Shown here: positions 53,495-62,642 of the stretch, one piece after another
Layout: each line of letters opens with the position of its first letter
Position numbering within the stretch: the first letter of the stretch is position 1
Origin: Ricordea florida
Taxonomy: Eukaryota > Cnidaria > Anthozoa > Corallimorpharia > Ricordeidae
Direction of reading: 5' to 3'
Length of the DNA stretch: 64,000 bases
Assembly: GCA_949710005.1 (NCBI GenBank)
Contig: OX453274.1
Span: forward strand, 12,296,668-12,360,667
Notes under the pieces: model-generated
What the model was told of the DNA's origin: nothing
Seen by the model: the letters and a program-made list of their open reading frames with translations, nothing else
Databases searched by the model: none
Program-made: the position numbers and the translations under genes

Positions 53495-53749
53495 TCAAAA
53501 ATCTCGTATATTCATATCTTTTATGTTCCATATCTCATCACGGGAACCTGGGATTTTTCTAACTATGACCATTGGCAAAACACGCTGTCTCATTTCACTC
53601 TTAGCAATGGCTATAGGATCAAAGACTCCTTTCCATTCTATAACAGGTTTCTCACCAAATTTGAGTTGTGCGGCTCTTAAACCTACCATACGAACATATT
53701 CACTGGGAGTCATTGTATTATCTGTTACATATTCATCCATTATAACCAC
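53495..53749 (-). CDS. Small protein, function unknown
   Basis: 84 residues: MVIMDEYVTDNTMTPSEYVR, a helical middle and a basic beta-like end (LPMVIVRKIPGSRDEIW). No membrane helix. The start overlaps the end of the upstream gene by 10 bases and the gene ends 35 bases before the split membrane-protein gene, so it is part of a packed array. A weak remnant may be present near 15550-15700. Confidence 0.45.
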   Translation of the reverse strand: MVIMDEYVTDNTMTPSEYVRMVGLRAAQLKFGEKPVIEWKGVFDPIAIAKSEMRQRVLPMVIVRKIPGSRDEIWNIKDMNIRDF

Positions 53750-54144
53750 TTGCTTGTAATGTATCCTAAGGCTAACATCCCTCCAGAAACATAAGCCATT
53801 TCTCCCATTTTTTGATCTGAATTAGGTCGGTAATAGTCAGATAATTTGGGTGGATTGCCCATTTTATTGTACAATCTCAGCGCTTCATCAGTCTTTGATA
53901 TATTCACCGAGGCTTGGTTTTCATCACCCTTCCTCTTATTCATAAAGTCAATATATGCTAAGCGCTTCTGTTGGTATGCAGAGTAATCTTTTTGGTACTT
54001 CTCCATTGCTTTGTCATGCCTTTCTCTTTCGAGTTGGAGATCAGCTGAAGATGAACCACTAAGGGCCTTTGCTATATAATTTCCACCAATGAAGGCTGTT
54101 GCATTGAGGACTGCTCCTCCAAGCATGATTGCTACACTTGCCAT
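53740..54144 (-). CDS. Small membrane protein with coiled coil
   Basis: 134 residues. The N-terminal hydrophobic helix (IMLGGAVLNATAFIGGNYIA) is followed by a charged coiled-coil stretch (LERERHDKAMEKYQKDYSAY) and a C-terminal hydrophobic segment (GGMLALGYITSKWL). Its ATG shares a base with the stop of the 72-residue gene (TAATG), a termination-reinitiation-like arrangement. Conserved position suggests a virion membrane or capsid-lining role. Confidence 0.5.
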   Translation of the reverse strand: MASVAIMLGGAVLNATAFIGGNYIAKALSGSSSADLQLERERHDKAMEKYQKDYSAYQQKRLAYIDFMNKRKGDENQASVNISKTDEALRLYNKMGNPPKLSDYYRPNSDQKMGEMAYVSGGMLALGYITSKWL

Positions 54145-54362
54145 TAGTTACTGGGTAATATCTTCTGATCCTCTAAGTAAGTTTTGAGATATATGCTTGC
54201 ACTCAATACAGCCACCCATTTACCATAATTCATTATACTTGATGATGGATCTCCAATGAATGATTCTCTCAGGGCCTTTTTACCCACATAACCCACAGCA
54301 GCAGCCAGCCCAATGAGCACTGCAGAATCAGTAACTGTCTTTACGAGCTTGTTGTCAGACAT
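54144..54362 (-). CDS. 72-residue two-helix membrane protein (copy A)
   Basis: KLVKTVTDSAVLIGLAA is followed by a second hydrophobic segment WVAVLSASIYLKTYLEDQ. By eye about four-fifths of residues match the copy-B protein at 63733-63951, making it the best-conserved gene shared by A and B. AATTTAAAAGATGGG lies upstream within the end of the previous gene. Function unknown. Confidence 0.6.
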   Translation of the reverse strand: MSDNKLVKTVTDSAVLIGLAAAVGYVGKKALRESFIGDPSSSIMNYGKWVAVLSASIYLKTYLEDQKILPSN

Positions 54363-54368
54363 TTATGA

Positions 54369-54761
54369 TTACATCCACCCATCTTTTAAATTATTTTCTT
54401 CTTTAGGCGGCTGACTTACACTATTATCAATGGTTGTAGGGCGATTGAAATTCATAACTGGTACATGCAAGTCAGGTATTCTATCCCTATAGCTTTTGAA
54501 CATGGCATAGGAGGCGAGTCCAATGGATCCAAGTGTTAGCACATTTTGGAATGATAGACTTGGTATCCATTCATTAAGCCTACTTTCATCTTTTTGTTTG
54601 TTTGATTTGACCTCTTCATCTTTCTCACGTTTATAAAAGGCCATAGCCTCATTTCTTTTGGCTTGTATCGCCTTACCAGCCTTTACTCTTTTGGGGTCTT
54701 TGACTTTTGTTTTAACTTCAGGCTGTTTAGTAATTTGCTCAACAGTGTTTTCTTCAGACAT
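54369..54761 (-). CDS. Basic, single-helix protein (copy A)
   Basis: 130 residues. A Lys-rich N-terminal half (DPKRVKAGKAIQAKRNEAMA) leads to WIPSLSFQNVLTLGSIGLAS, a single hydrophobic segment, then RIPDL and a Pro/Asn-rich tail. The copy-B homologue at 63240-63689 shares the AGK block, W(I/L)P.LSF..VL and RIPDL. ACTTAAAGGTTAG stands upstream on its strand. A DNA-condensing membrane protein is conceivable but unproven. Confidence 0.55.
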   Translation of the reverse strand: MSEENTVEQITKQPEVKTKVKDPKRVKAGKAIQAKRNEAMAFYKREKDEEVKSNKQKDESRLNEWIPSLSFQNVLTLGSIGLASYAMFKSYRDRIPDLHVPVMNFNRPTTIDNSVSQPPKEENNLKDGWM

Positions 54762-54847
54762 GTTATGAGTTAATCTATTCTAACCTTTAAGTCTCCTATT
54801 AAGTTATATAATAGGAAGCTTTTCAATTTCTAATATATGAATTTAGT

Positions 54848-55231
54848 TTAATGTTTTATTTTACGTTGCTTTGGTTTTGGTTTGATAGTAGTAGGAGGAG
54901 GAGTTACTTCTATTTCTCCTTCATCTAATAATTCTTCAGCATTTTTTTCAGTAAATTCAACTTCTTCTTCATCATCATCTTCAAAAGTAACGTCTTTAGA
55001 GAGTAGGTAATGGGGGGTTCTAGCACATATGATTAATTTTCTGTCAAATCTGAGTAAAAATATTAAACAAGGATTAATCAGGAAAATTAATCGGAAAATT
55101 AAACAGAGATTTTGCCAAGCCGATGTCAAGCCGATGTCAACCCACCACCAAGCCGATGCCAAGCCGATGCTAACCCACCACCAAGCCGATGCCAAGCCAA
55201 TGCCAAGCCGTTGCCTAGGGTTATGACACAC
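54848..55231 (-). pseudogene. Truncated gene remnant with acidic and Pro/Lys-rich C-terminus
   Basis: The last 45 codons before the stop at 54848 look genuine: an acidic run (FEDDDEEEVEFTEKNAEELL) and then PPPTTIKPKPKQRK. The upstream part of the frame is translated minisatellite (GIGLASAWWW repeats) and is not native. The stop lies just before the promoter-like region of the next gene, as expected for the preceding gene of the array. This marks where element A has lost its replication half. Confidence 0.4.
55114..55215 (+). repeat. Minisatellite at the A/B junction
   Basis: Units GCCAAGCCGATG(C/T)... and CAACCCACCACCAAGCCGAT recur about seven times. The array is flanked on both sides by a GATTAATCAGGAAAATTAA...ACAGAGATTTT sequence (about 55071-55113 and 55228-55262), so the array interrupts or duplicates it. 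Confidence 0.75.
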
Positions 55232-55346
55232 ACGATTAATCAGGAAAATTAAACAGAGATTTTTTCCGTTTACAAAAGTATATGAAAATCTACAAAAATT
55301 AAAATGATTTTAATATTAGTTTAAAGAATAAATTTTGAGAGTATAA

Positions 55347-58300
55347 ATGGAACAACAACTAAAGAGTAAAAATCTTGTAGAACTGCTAAAACAAGCCATA
55401 AACAAAAAGGGCAAAAGTTTAGAAAGATTAATAGTAAAACAGCTAAAGAAAATTATTAAAGAAAAAGGTAAAGAATTGGAAGAAAACGAAATTATCAAAG
55501 AATTGCGTAAAATTCCAGAAATTGCTGAAGCTCTTGATAATATGTCAGAAACACAAGAGGACGCAAAACCTAAAACGAAAAATATTAAAAAAAGAAAACT
55601 TGCTCCTACTTTTATAAAACCACAAAAGCCATCAAACAAAACTTTTAATTGGGGAAATTATTCATTTAAGGTTATGGATAAAGATAAGTTTTCTAAAAAG
55701 CTTGCAGAATTAACCAACGAAAATGTATTAAAACTTACTAATAACAAACAACCACAACCCAGACCTAGAGAAGAGGTAGATATATCTGATATTTTGAAAG
55801 ATGAATTTAAAATAGAAGAAAAACAAACAGCATTAAGTGGTTATTTGAAAACTTATAGGATAGATGGAAAGAAAGGGTATGAACCCAAGGAGTTTTTAAA
55901 TAATATCAAACCAAAAGTTCATAATCTAATTAACAAACAAAAGAAACCGATCAAGGTAAAATTTATATTAACATGTAATTTAATAAAAGAATCTACAGAT
56001 ACAAATCGTATTGAAGAAGAGACAAGAAAATTCTTTCATTCACGTACAGAAATAATTACTAATTCAGATGATATATCCAATTTTTATGATAATATGGCTA
56101 ATCGAATACTAAAGGAATATGAAAAATTTTTAAGTAATGGTTATAAATGGAAATTTAACAATATAATATGTTTTGATATTGGAATAACACCATACAAACC
56201 TCTTAAGGGAAGTTCATATATTATAACACCCCCACATTTAGACTCAAAAAAGGCAATTATTAACCACAAGAATTTTAATGATAATGAATGTTTTAAGTGG
56301 GCAGTAACTGAAGCTGTATTTCCAAGAGATAAAAACCCACAAAGAGTAAATAATGAATTAAGAGAAAACTCAAAGAACTTTAACTGGAGTGGAATGGAGT
56401 TCCCAGCTTCATTAAAAGATATTGATAAGTTTGAAAGGAAAAACCCTTACTATATTAATGTTTTAGGATATGAAAATGGCTATGTATTTCCTTTAAGAAT
56501 AAGTGATAATCAATTAGGAGATAATGTAATCAATTTAATTATGATATCGGATGATAAAAATAATCACTACTGTTGGGTAAAGAGTTTAAGTAGACTTTTA
56601 TCAGCCCAAGTTAGTAAACATAAATGTAAGAGACATTTTTGTATCAGATGTTTTAACTCATTTCGAGAAATAGATTCATTAGAAAAACATACCGAATACT
56701 GCAACAAAAACAAAGCAGTTAGGATTGATATGCCAAAAGATAAAAATGGAAATCCTTTATTTATTAAATTCGCTAATTATAAAAGAAAAATGCGAGTGCC
56801 ATTTTTAGTGTATGCCGACTTTGAGTGTTATCCAGAGAAAATTGACATAGATATAAGTTGTTTAGATAATAGTAAAAGCTTTACTCAAAAGTATCAGAAA
56901 CATAAACCATCTGGATTCTGTTATTATATAAAGTGTTTTGATGAGAATATATTACCACCAAACTTTGAAAAACTTGTAAGATATACTGCAAAATCTCCAG
57001 ATGATGATGTAGCACAGATATTTGTAGAATATTTAGAGAGAGATATTAGAAGAATTTATAATGAAATAATAAAACCAAGAAACAAAAAGTTCTATTACTA
57101 TAAAAGGGGAAATATGACAGAAATAGATAAAAAAGAATATGAAAATGCTAAGAAATGTCATATATGTGAGTGTGAATTAGGAGAAGATAAGGTATTAGAT
57201 CACTGCCACCTTACAGGAAAGTATAGAGGAGCAGCTCATGAAGATTGTAACTTGAATTTCAAGATTCCAAAGTTCATACCTATAGTATTTCATAATCTAT
57301 CTGGATATGATTCACATTTATTTATTAAGAATCTTGGGAAAACAGATGGCGAAATAACCCCCATAGCACAAAATGAGGAAAGGTATATTTCTTTCTCAAA
57401 AAAGATTGTAGTTGATGAATATATAGATAAAAGTGGTGAGAAAAAAATAGTTAAGAGAGAAATGAGATTCATCGATTCAATCAAATTTATGTCAACCAGT
57501 CTTGATGGTCTAGTTGATAATCTCACCAAATGTGGAAAGTGTGAGGCGTGTAAGCCAGGAGATTGTATAAAGAGATACATTGAAGATGGAAAGATCATTA
57601 AGTATGAAGGTATTGGTAAATGTGGTCGATGTAAGAATTGTAATTTAGTTGAAAGTAAATGTCTTTCTCCATCAGATAAATACCTAAATGAAGTAAAAAA
57701 GTATTTTGAAGGCGAAGAATTAAATCTAACGTTAAGAAAGGGTGTATATCCATATGATTATATTGACAGCTTTGATAAACTAAATGAAACTCATCTTCCA
57801 CCAAAGGATGCATTTTTCTCAAAACTAAATGATGAAGATATAAATGAAGAAAATTACCAACACGCTAAAAATGTGTGGAAAACTTTTAATATGAAAACTT
57901 TTAGGGAGTATCATGATCTATATCTCAAGCTAGATGTATTATTGTTAGCGGACGTATTTGAAAATTTTAGAGATGTTTGTATTAAAAATTATGGATTGGA
58001 TCCTGCTTGGTACTACACCTCTCCAGGCTTATCTTGGGACGCTATGTTAAAGTTAACTAAAGTAAAATTGGAGTTACTAACTGACATTAACATGTTACTT
58101 ATGTTTGAACAAGGTGTAAGAGGGGGTGTATCTCAGATTTCAACTAGATATGCTGAAGCAAACAATACATATATGAAGAAATATGATCCAAACAAACCTA
58201 AAAAATATATCATTTATCTCGATAGAAACAATCTATATGGTGAAGCAATGAGTAAACCACTACCCACTCACGGTTTTGAATGGTTGCCTGATGAAGATTT

Positions 58301-59429
58301 TAAAAATTGGAGAAATATACCATGCATACTCGAGGTTGATTTAGAATATCCTGAACATCTTCACGATTTACATAATGATTATCCTCTAGCCCCAGAAAGA
58401 CTTGTTAATAAGGTAGAAAAATTAATCCCAAACTTAAAAAATAAAACAAAGTATATAGTTCATCGAGAAACCCTAAAACTTTATGAAAGTCTGGGAATAA
58501 AAGTTACAAAAATTCATAGAGGTATTAAATTCAATGAGTCTGCGTGGTTAAAACCCTACATTGATTTGAATACTAAACTAAGATCTCAAGCAAAGAATGA
58601 TTTTGAAAAAGATTTCTTTAAGTTAATGAACAATTCTGTATTTGGTAAAACCATGGAAAATATTAGAAAAAGGGTAGACATTCGTCTAGTTACAAATAAA
58701 AAAGATGCAGAAAAATTAACAATAAAACCCAACTTTAACCATTTTACTATATTTAGTGAAGATCTGGCAGCTATCCATATGAATAAAACAAGATTAACAT
58801 TTAATAAACCTGTTTATTTAGGTATGTGTATTCTAGATTTAAGTAAAGCAATAATGTATGAATTTCATTATAATTATATCAAAAATAAATATGGAGAAAA
58901 GGCAAAGCTGTTGTTTACAGATACAGACAGTCTTGTATATGTTATAGAAACAGAAGATTTTTACAAGGATATAAGTCCAGATGTTAGAAAAATGTTTGAC
59001 ACAAGTAATTATCCTAAAATCCACCCATCAGGTATAGAGACGGGTAAGAATAAGAAATTAATAGGAATGTTTAAAGATGAAGCTGGTGGAATGATAATTA
59101 TAGAGTTTGTGGGATTGAGAGCAAAGTTATACGCTTATATTACTGAAAATGATGATGAAGTAAAGAAAGGTAAGGGAATGAAGAAAGAAGTTATAAAAAA
59201 GAAAATAAAATTTAATCATTATAAGGAATGTCTATTAACGGGGGAAAAACAATATAGAAAGATGAATGTAATTAGAAGTCATTTACATGATGTTTATACA
59301 GAAACAATTAATAAAGTTGCACTATCTGCTGATGATGATAAGAGAATAATTTGTAATGATAAAATAAGTACTTTAGCCTACGGACATTATAGTCTCAAAA
59401 CAGAATTGGGCGGAAGTTCAGTATCATAA
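55347..59429 (+). CDS. polB: Protein-primed family B DNA polymerase (copy B)
   Basis: 1360 residues, intact; it replicates linear DNA from a terminal protein. A basic N-terminal region of about 400 residues precedes a possible finger (CIRCFNSF...H...C near 431). Exonuclease motifs: Exo I YADFECY (490-496), Exo II HNLSGYDSH (about 648) and Exo III YHDLYLKLD (about 855). Polymerase motifs: A LDRNNLYG (about 956), B KLMNNSVFGKT (about 1092) and C FTDTDS (about 1190). An endonuclease-VII-like zinc block (CHIC...LDHCHLTGKY, about 604-633) sits between Exo I and Exo II, and a Cys-rich CxxC insert at about 730-772. TATAA directly precedes the ATG. The 3' end overlaps the convergent integrase by 43 bases. 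Confidence 0.9.
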   Translation: MEQQLKSKNLVELLKQAINKKGKSLERLIVKQLKKIIKEKGKELEENEIIKELRKIPEIAEALDNMSETQEDAKPKTKNIKKRKLAPTFIKPQKPSNKTFNWGNYSFKVMDKDKFSKKLAELTNENVLKLTNNKQPQPRPREEVDISDILKDEFKIEEKQTALSGYLKTYRIDGKKGYEPKEFLNNIKPKVHNLINKQKKPIKVKFILTCNLIKESTDTNRIEEETRKFFHSRTEIITNSDDISNFYDNMANRILKEYEKFLSNGYKWKFNNIICFDIGITPYKPLKGSSYIITPPHLDSKKAIINHKNFNDNECFKWAVTEAVFPRDKNPQRVNNELRENSKNFNWSGMEFPASLKDIDKFERKNPYYINVLGYENGYVFPLRISDNQLGDNVINLIMISDDKNNHYCWVKSLSRLLSAQVSKHKCKRHFCIRCFNSFREIDSLEKHTEYCNKNKAVRIDMPKDKNGNPLFIKFANYKRKMRVPFLVYADFECYPEKIDIDISCLDNSKSFTQKYQKHKPSGFCYYIKCFDENILPPNFEKLVRYTAKSPDDDVAQIFVEYLERDIRRIYNEIIKPRNKKFYYYKRGNMTEIDKKEYENAKKCHICECELGEDKVLDHCHLTGKYRGAAHEDCNLNFKIPKFIPIVFHNLSGYDSHLFIKNLGKTDGEITPIAQNEERYISFSKKIVVDEYIDKSGEKKIVKREMRFIDSIKFMSTSLDGLVDNLTKCGKCEACKPGDCIKRYIEDGKIIKYEGIGKCGRCKNCNLVESKCLSPSDKYLNEVKKYFEGEELNLTLRKGVYPYDYIDSFDKLNETHLPPKDAFFSKLNDEDINEENYQHAKNVWKTFNMKTFREYHDLYLKLDVLLLADVFENFRDVCIKNYGLDPAWYYTSPGLSWDAMLKLTKVKLELLTDINMLLMFEQGVRGGVSQISTRYAEANNTYMKKYDPNKPKKYIIYLDRNNLYGEAMSKPLPTHGFEWLPDEDFKNWRNIPCILEVDLEYPEHLHDLHNDYPLAPERLVNKVEKLIPNLKNKTKYIVHRETLKLYESLGIKVTKIHRGIKFNESAWLKPYIDLNTKLRSQAKNDFEKDFFKLMNNSVFGKTMENIRKRVDIRLVTNKKDAEKLTIKPNFNHFTIFSEDLAAIHMNKTRLTFNKPVYLGMCILDLSKAIMYEFHYNYIKNKYGEKAKLLFTDTDSLVYVIETEDFYKDISPDVRKMFDTSNYPKIHPSGIETGKNKKLIGMFKDEAGGMIIIEFVGLRAKLYAYITENDDEVKKGKGMKKEVIKKKIKFNHYKECLLTGEKQYRKMNVIRSHLHDVYTETINKVALSADDDKRIICNDKISTLAYGHYSLKTELGGSSVS

Positions 59430-60409
59430 GGAATAACCTGTAATTCTTCCCTTACAAACCCCCGTCTCGGTCCATCTACTAAATAATACAAAACTGGTTG
59501 ATTGGGTGAAATAACACTTCTAGAAATATCATAAACTTTGATACTCCAAATAGGATCTGTAGCTCGCCTTTTTTCTCCACCCTCAATCTCGCCCGGTGAT
59601 AATAAATATCTAACTCTAACAAAAGTAGATAATCTTTCCTCATCAAGGCCAACAACTCGATGATATCTTTTGGTTTCAATATCAACCTCTTTCAGTTTTA
59701 TAGCTTTATCAGGTTCTTTACCGGTTATTCTCGTTGGTGTATTGTTCAAAGTTTTCAAAATATCAGGTAATCGTTTTACCCATACTCTGGATCGATCATC
59801 GCTTATCATTTCTTGTGCATATTGATGACTAAATAATTTTTCACTTAATGTCCTATTTGCTCTTTCTACAAATGCTTGTGCTCTATGATTTCCAGCTTCA
59901 CTTCTTTGTATTTTCACATTATGGTAATTCATAAGTTTTGAAACCTCGCCCATAAATTCTTTTCCAGGATCAACCATTAATGTTTTAGGATATTTTAACT
60001 TTCTAGAATAAATTTTTTCAAAAGCTTTGGATATCTCATGACTTTCTTTTGTGGTTAATGCTTCAGCATCTTTGTATCTACTTGCCACATCAACCACAAC
60101 TAATGCATATTTAAATGTTTTTCTTCCAACTCTATCATGCGGTAAAAATAATAAATCTGCTTGATGAATCTGATTAGGTTTATCCTCTGTCCAGTGTGGT
60201 CTGGGTATATATTTTGGAGATGGAAGATATATTTGCCATATTGCTTGTTTTTGTAACCATTGTTTTGCCTCATTTTCACTTACTCTAGCCTTCTCAGCTA
60301 ATTTAGGAATAGCGGAATATCCTTTCCAATATCCCTCGGTTGAATAATATATCCGACTTAAAGTCGGGCCCGGCTTCACCGTTATTTTTGTTATCTTTTC
60401 GTTACTCAT
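59387..60409 (-). CDS. Retrovirus-type DDE integrase (copy B)
   Basis: 340 residues, intact; it would insert the linear element DNA into host DNA. The N-terminal helical region has IYYSTEGYWKGYSAIPKL. The rve catalytic core has Asp85 (HQADLLFLP), Asp147 (LMVDPGKEF) and Glu182 (RAQAFVERANRTL), with the exact D-35-E spacing. A C-terminal SH3/chromo-like segment includes VLYYLVDGPRRGFVREEL. It is antisense to polB and shares a divergent 33-base promoter region with the 60443 gene. The ATG is at 60407-60409. A decayed homologue is at 12953-13160. Confidence 0.9.
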   Translation of the reverse strand: MSNEKITKITVKPGPTLSRIYYSTEGYWKGYSAIPKLAEKARVSENEAKQWLQKQAIWQIYLPSPKYIPRPHWTEDKPNQIHQADLLFLPHDRVGRKTFKYALVVVDVASRYKDAEALTTKESHEISKAFEKIYSRKLKYPKTLMVDPGKEFMGEVSKLMNYHNVKIQRSEAGNHRAQAFVERANRTLSEKLFSHQYAQEMISDDRSRVWVKRLPDILKTLNNTPTRITGKEPDKAIKLKEVDIETKRYHRVVGLDEERLSTFVRVRYLLSPGEIEGGEKRRATDPIWSIKVYDISRSVISPNQPVLYYLVDGPRRGFVREELQVIPYDTELPPNSVLRL

Positions 60410-60442
60410 TTAAGGATTAACCAAAGTATCTTATAAATTATA
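60409..60442. promoter_or_regulatory. Divergent promoter between integrase and 60443 gene
   Basis: TTTAAGGATTAACCAAAGTA followed by TCTTATAAATTATA ends at the ATG of the 60443 gene and starts at the ATG of the integrase. An almost identical 34-base block precedes the capsid-like gene (60641-60674). Confidence 0.65.
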
Positions 60443-60652
60443 ATGGAGGAAGAAAAAATAAATTTTAGTGAATATCAAATTAATATGATGAAAAAAATTA
60501 TAATTTCAAAAATTCACAATATGGAAGATGGTGATGAACTTTTTAATCTTATGCTTGTAATTGAAGGAGTAAGAGAAAGTTTAGTAAAATATATTGAAGA
60601 ATTAGAGAATAAAAAAATACCAATTCAGCTACCCAAGAGGTTTAAAGATTAA
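60443..60652 (+). CDS. Small acidic/helical protein, function unknown
   Basis: 69 residues: MEEEKINFSEYQINMMKKII, then a helical stretch with VIEGVRESLVKYIEELENKK and a short basic tail. No motif is recognised. Its upstream region is a near-duplicate of that of the capsid-like gene, suggesting the same regulation, possibly by a duplicated promoter. No copy is seen in the other elements. Confidence 0.5.
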   Translation: MEEEKINFSEYQINMMKKIIISKIHNMEDGDELFNLMLVIEGVRESLVKYIEELENKKIPIQLPKRFKD

Positions 60653-60674
60653 CCAAAGTATCTTATAAATTACA
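60641..60674 (+). promoter_or_regulatory. Virion-gene promoter of the capsid-like gene
   Basis: TTTAAAGATTAACCAAAGTA then TCTTATAAATTACA, directly before the ATG at 60675. It overlaps the last codons of the previous gene. The TTTAAA(G/A) core recurs before 61949, 62643, 63240 and 63733. Confidence 0.65.
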
Positions 60675-61931
60675 ATGACGTCTGAAAAAATTAATCCAAA
60701 TAGAATTCCTAGAGAACCATTTGGTTTGAAAGCGGAATCAACAATTAACCGAATTACTCTAAATCCTTCATCTGCTAGCCCCGGAGAAACATTATATATA
60801 AATATTCCAAAACTTTCTGAGAATTTAGTGATTGTACCTGGAAGCGTATCTCTATTATTTGACTTGGATGTCGATGGACACGCTAATAACACACTCGTGA
60901 ATAATGTAGGTAGTAATCTTGTATCTAGACTTAGAGTTCTTTTTGGTGGTGAAACATTACAGGATACTCAAAGATATGATCTTTTTCAAACCTATCATGA
61001 CTTATTCTTAACAGATGAAGAACGCGAAGATAGATTAAAACAAGGTATTTCTTCTGAAAACATGAGAAAGCTTAGGACAAATGCGGGTGATAAGAAAACA
61101 CAAGATGTTAAGGCAGTGACCCTTGCATCAGTACATAATACCAAGTATCGTATACCACTAAACCATCCTATTCTAAACGATCATGGGGTTTTCTATCCAA
61201 AGTCGCTAGATCATCATCTAATCTTTGAGATCACACTTGCCCCAGTTAATGATATTGTTGTTTATTCCGACACTACTAAGACTCCATCTTATTCAATCAA
61301 AAACCTTGAGTTAGAATATTCTTCCATTTCAAGCGAATATTTGGCTCGCGAGGCACAAGCAGCTTATCAGGTTGGTAAAGGATTTTTCTATGAAAATGTA
61401 ACTCTCCATAAAACTTTTACCTTTTCCATAGGCGGTGATGGTGTTATCAATCAGCATATTAATCTACCTAGAAGATCAATGACAGGGATATTATGTTTGT
61501 TTACATTACCATTCGCAGCAGGAGCACGTAACTCTGAGACTTTTTACAATCCAGGTATAACCTCGATTAATATAGATGTTGATGGTGTACCAAATCGTTT
61601 ATACTCTAAGGGGATGATACCATCAGATCTATGGGAGTCAGTAAAGAAACGTTTTGGACTGACCGAAGGGAGGCAGTCAGGTTCCTCCCGCTGGTCGGTA
61701 AAGGAAAAGGATTTTTATGCTGATAAGTTTGCTCTTTGGGTTGATATGAGAACTCACCCAGATAATGGTATTCATGGAGGTGGTCTAGCATTAAACAATA
61801 CACAAGATGGTGTAAAACTAGAAATTAAAAGAAAACAAAGTGGATCTGGCACTATAACCTGTCATATGTTTGTTGTAGCTGACGCAATGATGGAGATTAT
61901 GAATTCAGGTTTACGCTCCATTAAGTACTGA
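60675..61931 (+). CDS. Putative double-jelly-roll major capsid protein (copy B)
   Basis: 418 residues, intact, predicted mostly beta. Segments LYINIPKLSENLVIVPGSV, VNNVGSNLVSRLRVLFGGET, TLQDTQRYDLFQTYHDLFL, KYRIPLNHPIL and HLIFEITLAP follow the order seen in double-jelly-roll capsid proteins of large and mid-size DNA viruses (an IPL block followed by an L.F.ITL strand). The C-terminal part is VEIKRKQSGSGTITCHMF-like and ends SIKY. Length is at the low end for eukaryotic members but close to small members such as phage PRD1 P3. Decayed homologues at 13200-13725 and 30357-32529 show it is widespread here. It sits directly before the packaging ATPase, as expected. Confidence 0.55.
   Translation: MTSEKINPNRIPREPFGLKAESTINRITLNPSSASPGETLYINIPKLSENLVIVPGSVSLLFDLDVDGHANNTLVNNVGSNLVSRLRVLFGGETLQDTQRYDLFQTYHDLFLTDEEREDRLKQGISSENMRKLRTNAGDKKTQDVKAVTLASVHNTKYRIPLNHPILNDHGVFYPKSLDHHLIFEITLAPVNDIVVYSDTTKTPSYSIKNLELEYSSISSEYLAREAQAAYQVGKGFFYENVTLHKTFTFSIGGDGVINQHINLPRRSMTGILCLFTLPFAAGARNSETFYNPGITSINIDVDGVPNRLYSKGMIPSDLWESVKKRFGLTEGRQSGSSRWSVKEKDFYADKFALWVDMRTHPDNGIHGGGLALNNTQDGVKLEIKRKQSGSGTITCHMFVVADAMMEIMNSGLRSIKY
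61660..61700. repeat. GC-rich imperfect hairpin inside the capsid-like gene
   Basis: GGGAGG (61668-61673) pairs with CCTCCC (61684-61689) and GACC (61661) with GGTC (61693). It is far richer in G+C than its surroundings. Coding runs through it in frame. Confidence 0.45.
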
Positions 61932-61948
61932 TTTAAAAACCTTATGTT

Positions 61949-62587
61949 ATGATACAAAAAATCATGGAAGAACTACGAGAAAAAATACCATTCCATTGTA
62001 TCATAACCGGTCCAACAAATTGTGGAAAAACAAAGTACCTCTTCAATCAGCTAAGAGGGCCATTCCGAAAAATTTTTGATTACATTGTTTTAATATGTCC
62101 AACTTATTCTAAGAATAAAACTTATCATAATTTTGCTCGAGGAGATAAACGTTTCTTTGTATTATCACCAGATGCTAGTAACATTGATGAGATTAATGAG
62201 TTATTAACTGATTGTCAAACTTTATTTTCGGGAACAAATACATTAATAATTTTAGATGATTGTGCTGTTTCTAATGATTTGAAGAAACGATCAAACAAGT
62301 TTATAGATTTAGCATTCTCTGGAAGACATCACGGATTATCAGTTTGGGTTCTCACTCAGCAATTAACATCGATAGCAAAACCATTCCGTGAAAATGTAGC
62401 TTGTGTGGTCTCTTTCCATAACCCATCGCAAAAAGGTATGAAGATGTTTTTTGAAGATTATGGAGGAGATATGGATTATGAAACTAGTAAAAAGTTTGTT
62501 AAACTCCTGAAAACTGAAAAATATTCTAGACTGTGTTTATCTTTAAGACACCCATTTAATTGCTATTTAGAGATACCTTCGGGGTAG
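61949..62587 (+). CDS. A32/FtsK-type DNA packaging ATPase (copy B)
   Basis: 212 residues, intact. Walker A GPTNCGKT (residues 21-28), Walker B LIILDDC (99-105), then SGRHHGLSVWVLTQQLTSIA, the sensor Gln region of packaging ATPases. It would translocate genome DNA into the capsid. GATTTAAAAACCTTATG (61930-61946) lies upstream. The stop is embedded in a small GC-rich structured sequence (62577-62600). It is distinct from the ATPase relic at 1-503. Confidence 0.85.
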   Translation: MIQKIMEELREKIPFHCIITGPTNCGKTKYLFNQLRGPFRKIFDYIVLICPTYSKNKTYHNFARGDKRFFVLSPDASNIDEINELLTDCQTLFSGTNTLIILDDCAVSNDLKKRSNKFIDLAFSGRHHGLSVWVLTQQLTSIAKPFRENVACVVSFHNPSQKGMKMFFEDYGGDMDYETSKKFVKLLKTEKYSRLCLSLRHPFNCYLEIPSG

Positions 62588-62600
62588 GCTCCGCCGTATT
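62577..62600 (+). terminator. GC-rich structured sequence across the ATPase stop codon
   Basis: ACC-TTCG-GGGT and GGC-TCC-GCC are two small hairpins, enclosed by ATAC/GTAT. A UUCG-type loop is unusually stable in RNA. It could act as a transcript end, although part of it codes for the protein C-terminus. Confidence 0.35.
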
Positions 62601-62642
62601 TCCTGAAGTGATTTAAAAATAGTAAATTTATCACCATAAAAG

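Noticed and set aside
54848..55231. A 127-residue gene at the A/B junction
   Set aside because: Most of the frame is translated minisatellite (WWW-containing repeats). Only the last 45 codons look native, so it is listed as a truncated remnant.
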